Shown: positions 61,375-64,000 of the stretch, piece after piece
How the letters are laid out: every line of letters begins with the position of its first letter
How positions within the stretch are numbered: the first letter of the stretch is position 1
Assembly (NCBI GenBank): GCA_944989445.1
Contig: CALYLW010001014.1
Coordinates: 225,067 to 289,066 of the forward strand
Length of the DNA stretch: 64,000 bases
Direction: 5' to 3'
DNA from: Ampullaceana balthica
Taxonomy: Eukaryota; Mollusca; Gastropoda; Lymnaeidae
The notes under the pieces: generated by a model
Seen by the model: the letters and a program-made list of their open reading frames with translations, nothing else
What the model was told of the DNA's origin: nothing
Databases searched by the model: none
Position numbers and translations under genes: made by a program

Positions 61375-61475
61375 TACATACGCTCCTTCCATACAGAAGA
61401 TGATTGCGTCATACGCTTATTCATGGCTAGTTTTGCATTTTTATAGTACTGTTGAATTTGATAGTATTCCGGTGC
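61375..61475 (-). repeat. LINE 3' tail fragment
   Basis: CTCCTTCCATACAGAAGATG and TTTGATAGTATTCCGGTGCG are the reverse complement of the LINE tail shared with 38830-39070 and 43060. Confidence 0.5.
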
Positions 61476-61825
61476 GTTCCGCCAGAAAGAAAAAGCACTT
61501 GGGCTAAGCAATGTTAGGTAGCATTTTAGTTTTATTCTTATTACATTTCTAAAAGTTTCTTATTTATGAAGACTTAAGTTTTTTTATATGTTAATTTGCA
61601 ACGTTAACATGTGGATTCTGCCCCTCCATCTTTAGGACTTAGGATGTGCGTCAGGACACTTAATGGCTCCCCGTCTCTAAATCCCGCCCGCTCCCCGTCT
61701 CCTCTATGGCAATACCCCCGTGATAGATTTATCTCAATATTCAGCTCAATCTGTGTTTATCGTACAATCTAACGTTCGTACTCTCTACTCCAGTGATGGC
61801 GAACCTTTTTGAACCAAAAACCCAA

Positions 61826-62010
61826 TCTAATATATAAAGATGAAAGTTTGTGTGTTTGTTTGTTTGTGTGTTTGTTTGTTACCAATGGAAATCTACACCG
61901 TTGGACCCAGGATGCTGAAATTTTGCATGGGGCTCTCATTCGACCCTAGACAGGTCGTAGGCTATGTTTCAACCCCAGGTGACCACCCCTAGGGTAAGGG
62001 GGCCCATAAT
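61826..62010 (+). mobile_element. Helitron-like 5' end
   Basis: TCTAATATATAAAGATGAAA follows an A, then a GTTTGTTTGTGTG microsatellite and GGATGCTGAAATTTTGCATG, the same plan as the other Helitron-like elements (TC start, microsatellite, CTGAAATTT block). The 3' end is not identified. A hAT-like CAGTGATGGCGAACC lies just upstream at 61793. Confidence 0.45.
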
Positions 62011-63440
62011 CAGAAAATGTAGAGCCAAATAAAGACAAAATAAATTCTCATTTCGATATTGAACAGCTTCATGCGGGCATTCAAAACGAGTTCATTTTGG
62101 TGCGTTATTTTTTACAATACTTTATTTTTAGCTGTGCGCTTTCAAAAATCTTTTATTGTCAAATTACGGTGCGCACCTTTTCGTGTACGCATCTAAAAGT
62201 GAGCAGTGTAATTTTATTATAATAACATTCATATTTGTTTTGGCCTTGCGGTACAAAACAGTGGCCTTTTATACAAATACTTTCTTGATATTATAGATCT
62301 GTTAACACTATTTCATTACATTTGTCACACGATGTATGGTATTTATTTTTAAATTAAGAGTTTTATTATGTTGTTTCTAATGACTCAAATTTTAATTTAA
62401 ACAAATAAAAGAAATTGCCCAAGTCAAAAAAGCTTAATCGTAATTTAGAGGAACTATACGTTTGTTTTTCTTAAAATTTGATGCGTGTTCTATATTAATT
62501 TTTCTTGCTTATTTTACTTGCTCAATCCCTTAAATTTAATTATTAACGTAAATCATCAAGGAATATTACATGCATATAAAAGCCTACGACCAATGCTGTG
62601 TTTTTTTTATTACATACGCTCTATAAATTTACAATTTAAACCTTTCTACCGGACTTATAAACATAAGCATATTAAACTCAATACAAGTGAACCTATAAGC
62701 AATTAATTAAGTTGGGCGGCGAATTGAATATGCCATGGTCATTACGCTGTTGCGGAATAACAAAAGCCATTTTAAAAATAGATGTTTAGTCAAACATAGC
62801 ATCTTTTTTTCCTATTTCGTAAATAATTTATTTATTTTGCAGAAACTAAATCTGTTGTTTGAAATATAATTTACAAACTATGATGTCCCATCGGGAAACA
62901 TGGTCCAAAACATACTTGAATTCTTTTTTAAAATTATACCTATTACATAAAAGCCGTAAATTTAAATCGTATAACATAGAGACAAATATAAAAAAAAGCA
63001 TTATATATCATTTCCATATTAAAACACTAATAAATAAAGACTATCAAAAAGTATACAATTTATTTTTGGAGCAGTACTGCATTATAAGACTTCATTTTAA
63101 GCGCCCGCCTTTAAATTAACTTTAATTGACTAAAAATTGACTATAATTTGTTCACTTTTGTCCCTTTCTACAAAACGGTCCATTTAGCGATGGATTCCAA
63201 AATCTTATATGTTGCTGTTTCACCAAGGGATACAATTCTTTTTTGATTCCCGTTTTGAGATAAGACATTATATTTTGTAAAAAAAAATTCCTGTTTTTGT
63301 TTCTGGAAATTAGATAAAGGGCGATTTTTACTAATTACTTTTAGTTCAGAGTTGAGTCGTGCTTAATTGTTTTTAGTATGATTCGTAAATTTTACAGACT
63401 TTTAGTCAAATGGGAAGTTGGACCATTAGTGAGAGGGGGC
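62011..63440. other. AT-rich DNA with a direct duplication
   Basis: The block at 62568-62705 (TTACATGCATATAAAAGCCT ... CAAGTGAACCTA) recurs at 63642-63785, in the same orientation and diverged. Small open frames (62485-62706, 62859-63119) are AT-rich and unrecognised. Confidence 0.45.
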
Positions 63441-63465
63441 TTAGGCTTTTATTAGTATAGAAAAG
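63441..63465 (-). mobile_element. Helitron 5' end, reverse orientation
   Basis: GGCTTTTATTAGTATAGA is the reverse complement of the 5' terminus TCTATACTAATAAAAG of the 16564-19600 element. Confidence 0.6.
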
Positions 63466-63784
63466 GGGAGGGCACTAAATGAAGTTAATCAAGAGAAATA
63501 CAAAAAAATAAGAAGAAAGTAAATCGTTGCATACACATACATACTTAACAAATAACTATTTGAATATTTTCAACAACATAATAAAACTTGCTCATTACTA
63601 TAAACTTACTTATTAAAAATAAGAATCAATGATCTTGACATGCATATAAAGGCCTAGGACCTATGTTGTCATTTCATGTTTACATAATTTTATGTTTACA
63701 TAAGCTAAACAAATTAACTATTTAAACTTTAGCTAACGAACTTATTAAGAAAGTCATTAAACTTAACACAAGTGAACCTAAAGA

Positions 63785-64000
63785 TCACTAATTCCGTGTA
63801 GTTAGAAGCATAAAACTCTGGGTGGTTGTTAAGTACACTTCCGTGGTGGTAACGAGCAAAAAAAATATTTAAATATCAATTTTCATATAGCCCATATAAT
63901 GAAAAAAACGTCTTTGTGCCCCCGGCCCCCATGACTGAATTGCAACTTTTTTACGCAAATGATCGTCGTGAGAGGCTACTCAACAACTTCCCAAAGTTTC
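63785..64000. mobile_element. Two 168-bp Helitron units, head to head, cut by window edge
   Basis: 63785-63880 reads forward (GTAGTTAGAAGCATAAAACT, like the C-type units). From about 63885 the sequence is the reverse complement of an A-type unit (GCCCCCGGCCCCCATG... GAGAGGCTACTCAACAACTT, CCCAAAGTTTC). It is truncated by the end of the window. Confidence 0.75.

Noticed and set aside
61793..61815. CAGTGATGGCGAACC as a hAT terminus
   Set aside because: Left-end-like only; no right end within the window.

Overview
This is AT-rich animal nuclear DNA from an invertebrate; a mollusc, probably a gastropod, is my best guess. That guess rests on the repeat types (microsatellite-bearing Helitron relatives, tRNA-derived SINEs, short hAT elements, LINE tails) and on spliced host genes with GT-AG introns. 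There are no operons, ribosome binding sites, CRISPR arrays or rRNA genes. Most long open frames are shadows of tandem repeats.

Two real host genes could be assembled exon by exon. They lie head to head. EBPL (emopamil-binding-protein-like, EXPERA family) runs on the minus strand in four exons, 36334 down to 32343, and encodes 231 aa. MED11 (Mediator head-module subunit 11) runs on the plus strand in three exons, 36600 to 40555, and encodes 167 aa. Their start codons are about 265 bp apart, and an ETS-type site (ACCGGAAGTGGC) lies between them, so a shared bidirectional promoter is likely. Introns of both genes hold transposon debris.

Layout. 1-13.5 kb is a transposon graveyard: a hAT element with a perfect 8-bp target duplication, several copies of a GGGGCCGTCC-ended MITE, a LINE 3' end cut by a 2.65-kb hAT that itself holds three further insertions, and reverse-oriented Helitron-like elements. 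14.1-23.8 kb holds a 5'-truncated LINE with a recognisable reverse transcriptase, a 3-kb Helitron built from 17 units of about 168 bp, and five microsatellite-rich Helitron-like elements joined tail to head. 24.2-31.9 kb holds four tandem arrays (35, 25, 36 and 107 bp units) separated by AT-rich DNA. 32.3-40.7 kb is the EBPL/MED11 locus. 40.8-51.2 kb holds SINE, LINE and hAT remnants, including a 3.1-kb hAT with a transposase fragment. 51.3-54.8 kb is a 35-bp satellite of nearly 100 units. 54.9-64 kb holds SINEs, a 23/46-bp array, small minisatellites, a 1.26-kb hAT with nested elements, and Helitron pieces.

The sequence supports no unified new molecular system. The most interesting material is the nested and tandem transposon architecture, the higher-order repeats, the CRE-bearing MITE family, and the divergent gene pair with a Gln/Pro-rich MED11 tail. 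Coordinates and copy numbers were counted by hand and may be off by a few bases or units.
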